A stretch of 64,000 bases of DNA from an uncultured Clostridia bacterium. Its GTDB lineage: Bacteria > Bacillota > Clostridia > TANB77 > CAG-508. Where the stretch lies: assembly GCA_934130285.1 (NCBI GenBank), contig CAKOXT010000002.1, positions 186,001-250,000 of the forward strand, given 5' to 3'. Both the position numbers and the translations under genes were made by a program. Shown one piece after another: positions 14,311 through 23,384 of this stretch. Below the pieces are notes generated by a model that ran no database searches, was not told the origin of the DNA, and was given only the letters and a program-made list of their open reading frames with translations. Positions within the stretch are counted from its first letter, which is position 1. The number at the start of each line of letters is the position of its first letter.

Positions 14311-15588
14311 ATGTTTATTGATTACACAAAAATTATAATTAAATCAGGAGATGGAGGAAACGGTGCAGTTTCTTTTAGACGTGAAAAGTATGTTGCTGCT
14401 GGTGGACCTGATGGTGGAGACGGCGGAAAAGGTGGAGACGTTTATTTCGTTGTTGATCCAGATAGCAATACTTTGATTGATTTTAGATATAATAGAAAAT
14501 TCAAAGCTGCGAATGGAGAAAATGGTAGTGGTGCTCATAAGTATGGTAAAAGTGGAGCTGATTTGGAAATTAAAGTTCCTAAGGGAACTGTTGTAAAAGA
14601 TGCTGAAACTGGTAAGCTTATTGCTGATTTATCTGAAGATGGCGAAAGAAAGTTGATTCTTCCAGGAGGTAGAGGAGGAAAGGGAAACTCTCATTTTGCA
14701 ACAGCGACAAGACAGGTTCCAAGATTTGCTCAAGATGGTGAAAAAGGAATTGAAAAAGAAGTTATATTAGAACTTAAGTCATTAGCTGATGTTGGATTAA
14801 TAGGATTTCCTAATGTAGGAAAGTCTACATTGCTTTCAAGAGTAACAGCTGCTACTCCTAAAATTGCTAATTATCATTTTACAACTATTTATCCTAATTT
14901 AGGTGTTGTTAAAACTGAATATGGTGATAGTTTTGTTATAGCTGATATTCCTGGAGTTATTGAAGGTGCTAGTGAAGGAATAGGTTTAGGAATTCAATTT
15001 TTACGTCATATTGAAAGAACACGTTTATTGCTTCATATAATTGATTGTTCTGGAAGTGAAGGAAGAGATCCAGTAAAAGATTATGAAGTTATTAATAATG
15101 AATTAAAAAAGTACAGTGAGAAATTAAGTAAGAGAAAACAAATTATTGTTGCAAGTAAAGCAGATGTTATGCAAGATGATTCTAATTATAAAAAGTTAGA
15201 AAAAATGGCAAAAGAAAAAGGTTTAGAAATATTCAAAATATCTGCAGTTACAGGTGAAGGAATAAAAGAGTTATTTACATATGTATCAGAAGAATTGAAA
15301 AAATTACCTAAAGAAGATTTGATTGATTATGATGATAAAGTTGTTTATACATTGAAAGAGGATGAAAAACAATTTAAGGTAGAAGTAGTGGATGGTGAAT
15401 TTATAGTTTCTGGACCTGCTATTGAAAAACTTATGGGGAGAATTAATATTGGCGATAATGAGTCTATGGCTTATTTTGAAAGAAACTTAAATGATTTAGG
15501 AATTAATGATGAACTTAGAAAGAAAGGCGTAAAAGAGGGAGATACTGTTAAATTCTTAGAATGGGAATTTGAGTGGTTTGATTATTAA
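14311..15588 (+). CDS. obgE: Obg GTPase
   Basis: An essential ribosome-associated GTPase of about 425 residues with the three usual parts: the glycine-rich Obg fold (residues 1-158, GGPDGGDGGKGGDVYF), the G domain with P-loop GFPNVGKSTLLS, switch TTIYPNLG, DIPGVIEGA and the ASKAD specificity motif, and a C-terminal OCT domain (FKVEVVDGEFIVSGPAIEKL). Two ATGs are adjacent (14308, 14311); AAAGGAG sits six bases before the second, and family members start MF, so 14311 is preferred. It follows trpS in one operon and ends at a bidirectional terminator. Confidence 0.96.
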   Translation: MFIDYTKIIIKSGDGGNGAVSFRREKYVAAGGPDGGDGGKGGDVYFVVDPDSNTLIDFRYNRKFKAANGENGSGAHKYGKSGADLEIKVPKGTVVKDAETGKLIADLSEDGERKLILPGGRGGKGNSHFATATRQVPRFAQDGEKGIEKEVILELKSLADVGLIGFPNVGKSTLLSRVTAATPKIANYHFTTIYPNLGVVKTEYGDSFVIADIPGVIEGASEGIGLGIQFLRHIERTRLLLHIIDCSGSEGRDPVKDYEVINNELKKYSEKLSKRKQIIVASKADVMQDDSNYKKLEKMAKEKGLEIFKISAVTGEGIKELFTYVSEELKKLPKEDLIDYDDKVVYTLKEDEKQFKVEVVDGEFIVSGPAIEKLMGRINIGDNESMAYFERNLNDLGINDELRKKGVKEGDTVKFLEWEFEWFDY

Positions 15589-15610
15589 TATTTTAATAAA
15601 ATAAATATAA

Positions 15611-15643
15611 AAAACAGAATGATAAAAATCATTCTGTTTTTTT
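15611..15643. terminator. Bidirectional terminator after obgE
   Basis: A perfect stem AAAACAGAATGA/TCATTCTGTTTT (15611-15622, 15629-15640) with T tracts on both strands. Confidence 0.9.
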
Positions 15644-15667
15644 AAAAGAAAAATTATGGAAAAATAA

Positions 15668-16546
15668 TTATTGTTCATCTTCGTTGAAGTTTAAACTTGT
15701 TTTTATTAATTTAACTAATTTACTAAATGCAAGTTTAGCAGATTTAGTAAATTTTTCGATAAATGTAGTAACTTTACTTAGAGTAGAGTCTTCTTTTACT
15801 GTCATAGATTTTTCTTCTATATTTTCTATTACTTTTGGTTCTTCTTTTATATCTTTAACTATTGAATTTACATATACAGATCCGGCAGTTACTTTATCTT
15901 CATCAAATGCTTTTACAGATTGTTCTTTTGCTTTATCTGTTATAGAAGCAAATGCTGCAGAAATGCTTTCTTCAGGTTCTTCGGCTTTGATTACAGCGTG
16001 TGAAACAACTTTTTCATTTTCTGGGTTTAGATTTATTTGAGTAATTATTGTATCATTTGGTATTGATTTTTTATCTGTATTTTCTAAGTCAACTGTTTTA
16101 TATAATTCAAAAGAGTTAGAGTTAACAACTGAAGTTTCAAATAAATCTTCTTTGTTTTCAGTTTCATCAGAAACTTTTTGATCAAAAGGTTCAAAGTTAA
16201 CGACTTTACTTGTATCAGCTAATGTTTTGAATGATAAAATTTCTTCATTTTCAAGAATAGGTAATATATAATTTGCATAATTGTTGTTATCCCAATTTCC
16301 ATTACCATCTCTAAAACAAAATTGTAAAGTTTCACCAGATCCAACTTTAACTGTTGCAAGATATCCAAAAGTAGAAGGTTTCATTTTAATTTCTTCTTTG
16401 TTATCCCACATGTTTCCATATCCTAATGAAATGTAAACATCGTTAGTTAAATTGTTTGAAAATAGGAAACCTTTGTATAATACAACGATTTCTTGATCTT
16501 CGTAAATTTTATCTTTATTAATATAAATATCTTTTGTAAAATCCAT
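15668..16546 (-). CDS. Protein with N-terminal starch-binding-type (CBM25/53) domain, no signal peptide
   Basis: A 292-residue protein. Residues 5-95 follow the CBM25/CBM53 pattern: EIVVLYKGFLFSN, VYISLGYGNMWDN, M-x-x-x-x-F-G-Y-L-A-T-V-x-V, then FCFRDGNGNWDNNNYANYIL; this fold binds alpha-glucans. The rest is acidic, Thr/Ser/Glu/Lys-rich and probably disordered, ending in an amphipathic helical stretch FIEKFTKSAKLAFSKLVKLI. There is no signal peptide or hydrophobic anchor, so the binding module is predicted to act inside the cell, perhaps tethering something to glycogen. No glycogen genes are adjacent. The start at 16546 follows an AGGAG-type site. The domain call is good; the role is inference. 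Confidence 0.75.
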   Translation of the reverse strand: MDFTKDIYINKDKIYEDQEIVVLYKGFLFSNNLTNDVYISLGYGNMWDNKEEIKMKPSTFGYLATVKVGSGETLQFCFRDGNGNWDNNNYANYILPILENEEILSFKTLADTSKVVNFEPFDQKVSDETENKEDLFETSVVNSNSFELYKTVDLENTDKKSIPNDTIITQINLNPENEKVVSHAVIKAEEPEESISAAFASITDKAKEQSVKAFDEDKVTAGSVYVNSIVKDIKEEPKVIENIEEKSMTVKEDSTLSKVTTFIEKFTKSAKLAFSKLVKLIKTSLNFNEDEQ

Positions 16547-16707
16547 TTTTTTCTCCTAAATCCATTATTTATAGCAATTATAATATTTAATTATTGGTTT
16601 TTCAACAAAATACGTAATAAATAAGATTATATTTTGATTACAAAATTACAAACAAGTAACAATAGGGTAACAAAAAAGAAAAATACAAACAAAAACAAAA
16701 CTTTTGT

Positions 16708-16736
16708 TTGACAAACAAAAAGTTATATGTTATTAT
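16708..16736 (+). promoter_or_regulatory. lexA promoter with palindromic operator
   Basis: TTGACA (16708-16713), a 17-base spacer, TATTAT (16731-16736). A near-perfect palindrome, AACTTTTGTTTG then CAAACAAAAAGTT (16699-16724), spans the -35. No classical GAAC-N4-GTTC box is visible. Confidence 0.75.
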
Positions 16737-16767
16737 TTTTCTGAAAACAAAAATAGGAGTGATGAAA

Positions 16768-17430
16768 GTGAAGAAAAAAGATCCAAATGCCTTAAATAAA
16801 AGAGAGAAAGCAATACTTAGATTTATAGAAAAACAAATAAAATTAAAAGGATATCCACCATCAGTTAGAGAAATCGGAAAAGCTGTTGATTTAAAATCTA
16901 CTGCAACAGTACACGGATATTTAAATCAATTAGAAGAAAAAGGATATATTAAAAAAGAGCAACAAAAAGGTAGAACTTTAAAATTACTTAAAGGAGGAGC
17001 TTTAGAGAATCAAGAAACATTTACTCCTGAAAATAAAGATCTTTATACAGAAAAAGAGCTTGTAGAAGTGCCTGTAATTGGTAAAATTACGGCTGGAGCG
17101 CCAATCCTTGCTGTTGAAAATGTTACAGATACTTTCCCAATTCCAATTGATTTTGTTGGTAATTCTGAAAGTTTTATGCTAACAGTTAGAGGAGAGAGTA
17201 TGATAGAAGCTGGAATTTTAGATGGTGACTATATACTTGTAAAAAAACAAGAAACTGCAATGAATGGTGAGATTGTTGTAGCATTAATTGAGGATGAGGC
17301 AACAGTTAAAACTTTTTATAAAGAAAAAGATCATATAAGATTGCAACCAGAAAACTCTACTATGGATCCGATAATTGTTCCAGATTGTAAGATATTAGGA
17401 AAAGTTGCTGGTGTGTTTAGAAAAATGTAA
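16768..17430 (+). CDS. lexA: LexA repressor / autoprotease
   Basis: SOS repressor. The N-terminal winged helix is clear (EKAILRFIEKQIKLKGYPPS, then VREIGKAVDLKSTATVHGYL). The Ala-Gly cleavage site is in GKITAGAPI, and the C-terminal S24 peptidase dyad is the Ser of RGESMIEAGI and the Lys of EATVKTFYKE. About 220 residues, near the usual 200-215. ATG 16762 and GTG 16768 are both in frame; AGGAG ends at 16759, so GTG 16768 has the better spacing. A TTG at 16708 belongs to the promoter -35 and is not a start. The gene stands alone with its own terminator and is probably autoregulated through the palindrome at its promoter. Confidence 0.95.
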   Translation: MKKKDPNALNKREKAILRFIEKQIKLKGYPPSVREIGKAVDLKSTATVHGYLNQLEEKGYIKKEQQKGRTLKLLKGGALENQETFTPENKDLYTEKELVEVPVIGKITAGAPILAVENVTDTFPIPIDFVGNSESFMLTVRGESMIEAGILDGDYILVKKQETAMNGEIVVALIEDEATVKTFYKEKDHIRLQPENSTMDPIIVPDCKILGKVAGVFRKM

Positions 17431-17451
17431 ATTTAATTAGAATATAAAATG

Positions 17452-17481
17452 GGCTATGTGTTAGGCAACACATAGCCTTTT
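17452..17481 (+). terminator. lexA terminator
   Basis: A perfect 11-bp stem GGCTATGTGTT/AACACATAGCC (17452-17462, 17467-17477) with TTTTGTT. Confidence 0.85.
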
Positions 17482-17507
17482 GTTGTAGTAATTATTAATG
17501 AGTACAA

Positions 17508-17669
17508 AATAGAAAGCAATGATATATTTTTAAAACATCGCGCAGCGACCAAAGGAACGAAGCGAAGCTTTTGTGACTGTGATTGAAGCAATCTTTTCAT
17601 TAGAAAGAGCCAAGGGCTCAACAAGATTGCGACAGCAAGATGTTAAAAAATATATTATTGCTTTCTATT
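17508..17669 (+). repeat. Structured dispersed repeat, copy B
   Basis: Between the lexA terminator and the 3' end of mutS2. The outer stem of about 31 bp (17508-17538 with 17639-17669) encloses the same core as copy A: GCGCAGCGACCAAA, GAACGAAGC, TTGAAGCAATCT, AAGATTGCGACAGCAAG. The variable tip is a GAGCC/GGCTC hairpin. The outer stem is a different sequence from copy A yet still pairs; next to the core CATC/GATG replaces CACC/GGTG. Confidence 0.7.
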
Positions 17670-17686
17670 ACCAATAGTTATTATTA

Positions 17687-20026
17687 CTATTTTATTTCTA
17701 CTATAGTAACACCCATTTCACCTTCGCCGAATGTTCCATATCTATAACTTTTTACGTGTGGGTGTGTTTTTAGATATTTTTGAATTCCTTTACCAAGTAC
17801 ACCTGTGCCTTTGCCGTGTACAATTCTTACGAATTCAAGTTTTGCAATTGCTGCTTCATCTAAAAATTTATCTACTAGAAAAATTGATTCTTCTATATTT
17901 AGTCCAATAACATTTAATTCAGTTTGAACTTTTTTAGGAGTAAAGTTAGATTGTTTTTTATTTGGTATACTTTTTGGCTTTTCTGTTTGATGTGCAATTG
18001 TTATTTCTGATGCGGTTAGTGTTGTTTTTATATTGTCAATCTGTATATTAAATTTTTTAGATTGATTTGGATAACTTAGTATTGTTCCGTTTTTATTGAA
18101 TTTTGGAACGAATACTATTAATCCTGGTTTTATTTGTGTTTCGTCAAATACAGTTGTAGATTGCTTTTCAGGTTCTTTAATTTGTGTTACGTCACTTAGT
18201 TTATCAGATAATTTATTTCTTAATTTGTTTAATTGTTTTGTATTTGTGCTTTTTTCTGATTCCATTTCTCTTATTATTTCATTTGCTTCTTCTTTTGCAT
18301 TAAGGAGAATATCTCTAGCTTCTTGTTTAGCTTTTTGAAGGTATTCTTTTTTGTGTTCTGAAATATCATTTTTTTCATTTTCTAGTTTTTCTTTTAGAAT
18401 TTGAATTTGTTTTGAAGCTTCAACTGTTTTTTCTTTTTCAGCTTCTATAAGTGCTTTAGAATCATAAATTTCTTTTAATAGGTCTTCTGTTTTTGCTGTA
18501 TCAGAGTTAATTAATTTTTTCGCATTTTCTAATATTTCTTGCTTTAGACCTAATTTTTGACTTATTGCAAATGCATTACTTTTTCCAGGTACACCTATTA
18601 GTAGTCGATATGTTGGTGATAGTGTTTCTAAATTGAATTCACAGCTTGCATTTTCAACTCCATCTGTAAGTAATGCATATTCTTTTAGTTCATGGTAATG
18701 AGTAGTGGCAAGTACGGTAATATTATTTTCTTTTAAATATTCTAATATGCTAAGTGCTAGACTTGCGCCTTCAATAGGGTCAGTTCCTGAACCAAGTTCA
18801 TCTACAAGCACAAGACTATTTGAAGTAGCATTATTTATTATAGATATTATATGTGTCATGTGAGATGAAAATGTACTTAATGATTCTAAGATACTTTGCT
18901 CGTCACCGATGTCTGCGAAAATATTGTCAAATACATAAATAGAGCTTTCTTCTGATGCAGGAATATGTAGACCACTTTGAGCCATTGCAGTTAGCAAACC
19001 AACAGTTTTTAATGTTACAGTTTTTCCTCCTGTGTTTGGACCTGTTATTAATAGTGTTGAAAAACTTTTCCCAATTTCTAATGTTATTGGTACAGCTTTT
19101 TTTGGATCGAGTAGAGGATGAATTGCATTTTTTAGATATATTATTTTTTCGTCATTAAGTTTTGGACAGTTACTGTTTGTAGATTTTGAATATTTTGCTT
19201 TTGCAAAAATAAAATCTAGTATTGTTAATAAATTGTAGTTATTTTCAAGTTCAGAAATTATGTTAAAGAATAGTGAAGTTAAGATTTGTAATATTTTTTC
19301 AATTTCTATAATTTCTTGATTTTTAAGTTCTGATAGTTGGTTGTTTAGATCAAATACTGATATTGGTTCTACAAAAACGGTTGAACCTGTACTTGATGTA
19401 TCATGAATAAAACCTTTAATTTCACTTTGATATTCTACTTTTACTGGTACTACAAAACGATTTTGTCTAAGGGTTATAAGTGGTTCTTGCAAATACTTTG
19501 ATGTCAATAAAGATTGTAGTTTATTTTTAATATTTTGTTTTATTTTACGCATTTGATTTCTGATTTTGTAAAGGTTATCAGATGCTCTATCATCAATTGT
19601 GTTTTCATCTATTATTGAAGAAAATATTTTATCTTCAATGTTTGCGTTAGTATATAAGTGTTCAAAGTAGTTTGCTAAACTGTCTGTTTGATTAAGTTCT
19701 TTATCAAAATAATAATTTTTTATTAGTCTGCTTGTTTTTAGAAGTGTTGCTAGTTCTAAAAGTGCTTTTGTTTGTAAGAAATTATGATTTTTTAAATTAA
19801 GTATGTGTGATGTGATTTCTCCAAGTGGAACTAGTGGCAGATTTCCTTTCCTATAAAGAAGTGCAACAGCTTCTGTTGTTTCAGCTAATGCTTTTTCAAT
19901 TTTATCTTTATTTGAGTATGGTTCTAAACTTAAACACATTTCTTTTCCGTTTTCAGAAATGGCGAATTCAGATAATATATTTTTAATTTTATTAAATTCT
20001 AATTTTTCTAAGTAAGTACTTTGCAT
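17687..20026 (-). CDS. mutS2: Endonuclease MutS2
   Basis: A 779-residue MutS2, the usual length. The Walker A region is LLITGPNTGGKTVTLKTVGL, Walker B is SLVLVDELGSGTDPIEGA, a long coiled coil (EKEKTVEASKQIQILKEKLE onward) follows, and the C-terminal Smr nuclease domain contains LNVIGLNIEESIFLVDKFLD and VRIVHGKGTGVLGKGIQKYL. MutS2 lacks mismatch-recognition domain I; it acts against recombination intermediates and, in B. subtilis, in rescue of collided ribosomes. The start at 20026 has AAAGGA seven bases upstream; the longer open frame to 20188 has no ribosome site and no conserved sequence. The gene is monocistronic on the minus strand. Confidence 0.95.
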   Translation of the reverse strand: MQSTYLEKLEFNKIKNILSEFAISENGKEMCLSLEPYSNKDKIEKALAETTEAVALLYRKGNLPLVPLGEITSHILNLKNHNFLQTKALLELATLLKTSRLIKNYYFDKELNQTDSLANYFEHLYTNANIEDKIFSSIIDENTIDDRASDNLYKIRNQMRKIKQNIKNKLQSLLTSKYLQEPLITLRQNRFVVPVKVEYQSEIKGFIHDTSSTGSTVFVEPISVFDLNNQLSELKNQEIIEIEKILQILTSLFFNIISELENNYNLLTILDFIFAKAKYSKSTNSNCPKLNDEKIIYLKNAIHPLLDPKKAVPITLEIGKSFSTLLITGPNTGGKTVTLKTVGLLTAMAQSGLHIPASEESSIYVFDNIFADIGDEQSILESLSTFSSHMTHIISIINNATSNSLVLVDELGSGTDPIEGASLALSILEYLKENNITVLATTHYHELKEYALLTDGVENASCEFNLETLSPTYRLLIGVPGKSNAFAISQKLGLKQEILENAKKLINSDTAKTEDLLKEIYDSKALIEAEKEKTVEASKQIQILKEKLENEKNDISEHKKEYLQKAKQEARDILLNAKEEANEIIREMESEKSTNTKQLNKLRNKLSDKLSDVTQIKEPEKQSTTVFDETQIKPGLIVFVPKFNKNGTILSYPNQSKKFNIQIDNIKTTLTASEITIAHQTEKPKSIPNKKQSNFTPKKVQTELNVIGLNIEESIFLVDKFLDEAAIAKLEFVRIVHGKGTGVLGKGIQKYLKTHPHVKSYRYGTFGEGEMGVTIVEIK

Positions 20027-20230
20027 TTTGTTATCCTTTCTTAAATAAATTAACGTTTTCATTATCTCATAAAAGCCGTGTGTTTTCAACGATATTTTGA
20101 ATTTTAGTATTTTATTGGAATAATTTTGAAGAAAATGATACAAAATAAAATTTGAATAGAGGAAGTCTTGAATATGACTAACGTTCATTGATTATGAAGC
20201 AAACACATCTTAAAAAAGTGCTGAAAGTAA

Positions 20231-20259
20231 TTGAAATTTGATATGAAGTGTAATATAAT
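20231..20259 (+). promoter_or_regulatory. mreB promoter
   Basis: TTGAAA (20231-20236), a 17-base spacer, TATAAT (20254-20259). Confidence 0.75.
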
Positions 20260-20305
20260 CGTAACAGCTTTGTAAACAATATGTAAATGAGAAAGGAAGA
20301 TTCTG

Positions 20306-21295
20306 ATGTTTGGACAAGATATAGGTATAGATTTAGGAACTGCTACAGTAATAGCATATGTGAAAGGAAAAGGAATTGTACTTAGAGAACCTTCTGTTGT
20401 GGCTGTAAACAGTACATCTGGTGAGGTTTTAGCTGTTGGACATGAAGCAAGAAGAATGCTTGGTAGAACACCAGGAAATATAATAGCAACAAGACCTTTA
20501 AGAGATGGAGTAATTTCAGATTATACAGTAACTGAAAAAATGTTAAAGTATTTTATAAGTAAAATAGGAGGAAAATTTTTATTTGCTCCTAGAATTATGA
20601 TTTGTATACCATCTCAAGTTACAGAAGTAGAGAAGAAGGCTGTTATAGATGCTGCATCAAATGCTGGTGCTAGAAAAGTATATTTAATAGAAGAACCAAT
20701 TGCTGCTGCAATAGGTGCTGGAATAGATATTTCAAAACCATGTGGAAATATGATTGTTGATATAGGTGGTGGAACTACTGACATTGCTGTTATTTCACTT
20801 GGAGGATCTGTTGTTAGTACTTCAATTAAGGTAGCTGGTGATAAATTTGATGAGGCTATTGTTAGATTTATAAAAAGAAAATACAATGTAATGATAGGAG
20901 AACGTACAGCTGAAGATTTGAAAGTAAATGTTGGTTGCGTATATCCTAAAATTCAAGATGTTGAAATGGATATAAGAGGAAGAGACTTAATAACTGGTTT
21001 ACCAAAGACTCTAACAGTTCATTCTAGTGAAATGATGGAAGCTCTAGAAGAACCTGTAAATATGATAGTTGATGCTGTTCATTCAGTATTGGAAAAAACT
21101 CCTCCAGAACTTGCTGCTGATATAAGTGATAGAGGAATTTATATGACAGGTGGAGGATGCTTGATTGACGGTTTAGACAAATTGCTACAAGAAAGAACTG
21201 GAATTAATGTAATGATAGCAGAAGACGCTGTTTCATGTGTTGCATTAGGAACTGGAAAAGCTTTGGATAATTTAGATAATTTAGATAGAAAATAA
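20306..21295 (+). CDS. mreB: Rod-shape determining actin homologue MreB/Mbl
   Basis: A bacterial actin of 329 residues that organises lateral wall synthesis under the membrane. Phosphate 1 is DLGTATVIAYVKGKGIVLRE, phosphate 2 is DIGGGTTDIAVISLGG, with the connecting EEPIAAAIGAG and the adenosine motif MTGGGCLIDGLDKLL. The start at 20306 follows GAAAGGAAG. It has its own promoter and mreC/mreD do not follow, so it may be the Mbl or MreBH-type paralogue rather than the operon MreB; sequence alone does not settle which. Confidence 0.93.
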   Translation: MFGQDIGIDLGTATVIAYVKGKGIVLREPSVVAVNSTSGEVLAVGHEARRMLGRTPGNIIATRPLRDGVISDYTVTEKMLKYFISKIGGKFLFAPRIMICIPSQVTEVEKKAVIDAASNAGARKVYLIEEPIAAAIGAGIDISKPCGNMIVDIGGGTTDIAVISLGGSVVSTSIKVAGDKFDEAIVRFIKRKYNVMIGERTAEDLKVNVGCVYPKIQDVEMDIRGRDLITGLPKTLTVHSSEMMEALEEPVNMIVDAVHSVLEKTPPELAADISDRGIYMTGGGCLIDGLDKLLQERTGINVMIAEDAVSCVALGTGKALDNLDNLDRK

Positions 21296-21307
21296 TATTT
21301 GTTAAAG

Positions 21308-21351
21308 TAAACTCAAGTTATTAGACTGCTGTTTGATGATTTGAGTTTATT
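21308..21351 (+). terminator. Probable mreB terminator
   Basis: The stem TAAACTCAA/TTGAGTTTA (21308-21316, 21341-21349) is followed by a weak TTTATT tail. Confidence 0.5.
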
Positions 21352-21467
21352 TATTGTAATATGCATTATGTATGTTAATATTTATGAAGATTTTATATTA
21401 TAATATATAATGCTAAATTTATTAAACTAGGATGTATAATAGTTATATTATTGTATTGGAGAAAAAG

Positions 21468-22755
21468 ATGGAGAGAAAAAAAGTAGCTTTTTTTACTTTG
21501 CGGTTGCAAAGTAAATCAATATGAAACAAATGGTATGGCTCAAAAATTAATGTCAAATTATGATATTGTTGAACCAGAAGAAAAAGCAGATATTTATATT
21601 ATAAATACATGTAGTGTTACTAATATGTCAGATAGAAAGTCAAGACAAATGATTAGAAGAGCTAAAGAAATGAATTCAGAAGCTTTTGTAATTGTTGTTG
21701 GATGTTATGCTGAGGTGGCAAAAGATGAAATTGAAAAAATAGATGAAGTGGATTTAGTATTAGGAAATCATCAAAAAGCTAATATTGATAAATATATTGA
21801 AGCTTATTTTGATGGCAGAGATGTTAATGATGAAGCTATTGAGAGTTATTTTTATGATTTTGGTTCAATAACATATACTGAAAAGACTAGAGCTGTTGTT
21901 AAAGTACAAGATGGATGTAACAATTTTTGTACATATTGTATAATTCCATATGCAAGAGGAAGAATCTGTAGCAGACGTCCAGAAAGTGTTGTTGATGAAA
22001 TTACTAAAATTGCTAAAGAAGGAATAAAAGAAGTTGTAATTACAGGAATTCAGGTGTCAGCGTATGGCAAAGATTTCGACAGTGATTATAGATTAATTGA
22101 TTTATTAGAAGAAATTAATAAAATTGACGGAATTGAGAGAATTAGAATTGGATCAATTGAACCTTTGATGATTACTGATGAATTTTGTGAGAGAGTTAAG
22201 AAATTAGAAAAGATGTGTCATCATTTTCATTTGTCTTTGCAAAGTGGATGTGATAAAACTTTGAAAGAAATGAATAGAAGATATACTACGGCACAGTTTG
22301 AAGAAGTTGTTAGAAAATTAAGAAATATTTATGATGATGTTATCTTGACTACTGATATTATTGTAGGTTTTCCTAATGAAACTGATGAGGATTTTGAACA
22401 GACTTATGATTTTTTGAAAAGTATAAAATTTTATAAAATGCATGTTTTTAAATATTCTCAAAGAAAAGGAACGGTCGCTGCTAAAATGAAAAATCAGGTT
22501 TCTCCAGAGAAAAAAGAAGAAAGAAGTAAGAGACTTTTAAAATTATCAAGTGATAATGAAAAAGATTATTTGGATGAGTATGTTGGAAAAGATGTTAGAG
22601 TTTTATTTGAGGAGCAAGATGGAGAATTTGTAAAGGGGCATACTGATAATTATATTGTTGTTGAAGCTAAGGGATCAGAAGAGAATTTGAATAAAATTTT
22701 AACAGTACGTGTAGAGCAAAGTGAAGAAGAAAAATTGGTTGGAATTTTGATATGA
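21468..22755 (+). CDS. mtaB: tRNA methylthiotransferase MtaB, frameshifted near its 5' end
   Basis: A radical SAM enzyme that adds methylthio to t6A37 of tRNAs reading ANN codons. ATG 21468 with GGAG upstream encodes MERKKVAFFTL, then an extra C at 21501 shifts the frame to a stop at TGA 21522; removing it would give LGCKVNQYETNGMAQKL and continue into the long frame. That long frame (first ATG 21535) contains NTCSVTN, VGCYAE, the SAM cluster GCNNFCTYCIIPYARG, and a C-terminal TRAM-like region. Without the first 22 codons the protein lacks the first of the three cysteines that bind the second Fe-S cluster. This is either a true inactivating mutation, a recoding site, or an error in the sequence. 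Confidence 0.85.
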
Positions 22756-22801
22756 AATAGAAATGTAAAAAAAGTGTAACACAAACGATAAGTATTTTGT
22801 A

Positions 22802-22830
22802 TTGAATATTTGGTGTGGATATAGTATAAA
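22802..22830 (+). promoter_or_regulatory. Promoter of the 147-aa gene
   Basis: TTGAAT (22802-22807), a 17-base spacer, TATAAA (22825-22830). Confidence 0.65.
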
Positions 22831-22871
22831 ATATTCTAAGGTGGATTAGTTTTACTAAGGAGGAAAAATAA

Positions 22872-23315
22872 ATGGGAAATATAAATTTCGGAAATCAAAA
22901 AGAAAATATTCAAGAAAATGCTGGAAGTATTTTTACAGGAGATATGCCACAAGAAAAAGCTGATTCTTTTGCAGGAGCAATACCTCAACCACAAGGATAT
23001 GCAGGAGGCTTTTTTGGTACAGCTGGAAAACAAGAAGAACAAGCTGGTTCTTATGTTGGTGGATTTGTTGCACAATCAAAAACAGCTAATTATGATGTAG
23101 AAGAATTTGATGAGAAAAAATTACCAGTTAAACGTGGTTTATGGTCAAGATTTAAATCTTTCTTATTCCAAGAAATCGATTTAACTAGTGAAGTTCAAAT
23201 TGAATTATCTTCAAAAGAAGAAAAAGTATTGAATGAAGTTCATGATTTCTTATTCCAAGAATTATCTTTCAAAGGATTTATGGATATTCTTAAAATAGGA
23301 AATGATAAGAAATAA
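22872..23315 (+). CDS. Hypothetical protein, 147 aa, low-complexity N-terminus
   Basis: Not recognised. The first 75 residues are rich in Gly, Gln and Ala with loose repeats (QEKADSFAGAI, QGYAGGFFGTAGKQEEQAGS, YVGGFVAQ) and are probably disordered. A compact C-terminal part follows: KRGLWSRFKSFLFQEIDLTS, then VQIELSSKEEKVLNEVHDFLF. The LW-x-R-h-K start of this part recalls the end of the 357-aa protein at 41.9-43.0 kb (PSLWQRIKNSKLVRTIK), a weak similarity only. AAGGAGG precedes ATG 22872, and a promoter and strong terminator isolate it. No signal peptide. Confidence 0.7.
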   Translation: MGNINFGNQKENIQENAGSIFTGDMPQEKADSFAGAIPQPQGYAGGFFGTAGKQEEQAGSYVGGFVAQSKTANYDVEEFDEKKLPVKRGLWSRFKSFLFQEIDLTSEVQIELSSKEEKVLNEVHDFLFQELSFKGFMDILKIGNDKK

Positions 23316-23338
23316 TTATTGAGTTTATATTTAGTTTT

Positions 23339-23377
23339 AATACTAATGTGCAATTTTGTACATTAGTATTTTTTTTA
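23339..23377 (+). terminator. Terminator of the 147-aa gene
   Basis: A perfect 11-bp stem AATACTAATGT/ACATTAGTATT (23339-23349, 23360-23370) with a run of Ts. Confidence 0.9.
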
Positions 23378-23384
23378 TTATACG

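Noticed and set aside
16708..16767. Longer LexA starting at TTG 16708
   Set aside because: That TTG is part of the TTGACA -35 box; the transcript starts downstream, and the ribosome site supports 16762/16768.
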